From positions 1 through 20,231 of the forward strand of contig URZM01000020.1 in NCBI GenBank assembly GCA_900552315.1: DNA of 20,231 bases. The letters run 5' to 3'. Each line of letters opens with the position of its first letter. Position 1 is the first letter of the stretch. This document shows, piece after piece, positions 20,230 through 20,231 of this stretch. The position numbers were made by a program, and so were the translations under genes. The notes beneath the pieces were generated by a model. The model made no database searches, was not told the origin of the DNA, and worked only from the letters and a program-made list of their open reading frames with translations. The DNA is from an uncultured Bacteroidales bacterium. GTDB taxonomy: Bacteria; Bacteroidota; Bacteroidia; Bacteroidales; Muribaculaceae.

Positions 20230-20231
20230 TG

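Noticed and set aside
1..20231. tRNA, rRNA or known riboswitch genes.
   Set aside because: I looked in the gaps between genes and saw no cloverleaf, rRNA or recognisable riboswitch sequence; a covariance-model scan would be needed to exclude small RNAs.

Overview
The window reads as chromosome of a GC-rich member of the Bacteroidota, most likely the order Bacteroidales. The evidence is the promoter type (TTTG, a 19-20 base gap, then TAnnTTTG), a type IX secretion (T9SS) plug-family protein, two BspA-like leucine-rich-repeat proteins with T9SS-type C-terminal sorting domains, and the C_GCAxxG_C_C and DUF3109 families. A family-level call (for example Muribaculaceae or Rikenellaceae) would be a guess. 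Most genes look about 60% GC yet often use ATA for isoleucine. One gene (7506-10190) is clearly AT-rich.

Layout. 1-73 is the 3' end of an unidentified gene. 244-1716 is an exported, probably outer-membrane beta-barrel protein with its own promoter. A MITE-like 91 bp element (1725-1815) separates it from a plus-strand run: a C_GCAxxG_C_C redox protein, a translationally coupled T9SS plug protein, and a cysteine-rich DUF3109 protein. The convergent gap 4113-4321 holds six 9-bp tandem repeats and hairpin repeats, one of which nearly matches the core of the MITE-like element. The minus-strand run rsgA - dnaB - small membrane protein follows (7242 down to 4322).

From a canonical promoter at 7424-7455, the plus strand encodes a large secreted caspase-like (clan CD) cysteine peptidase and, 4 bp later, a BspA-like LRR/T9SS-sorted protein. 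A strong hairpin at 11251-11294 ends this unit and the convergent manC. manC lies downstream of a Na/Pi cotransporter gene on the minus strand.

A divergent promoter region (14338-14384) starts a six-gene plus-strand cluster: polyferredoxin-type membrane protein, thyA, folA, a family 4 glycosyltransferase, a small lipoprotein, and a second BspA-like/T9SS-sorted protein. Gaps are 9-22 bp, with one 29 bp overlap. The window ends in two GC-rich hairpins.

Functionally this is mostly core metabolism and replication (DnaB, RsgA, ThyA, FolA, ManC, phosphate uptake) with surface and secretion functions interleaved. The most distinctive part is the AT-rich caspase-like peptidase paired with an LRR protein, placed between rsgA and manC. 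This looks like an acquired secreted module using a T9SS, for which the plug protein is indirect local evidence.
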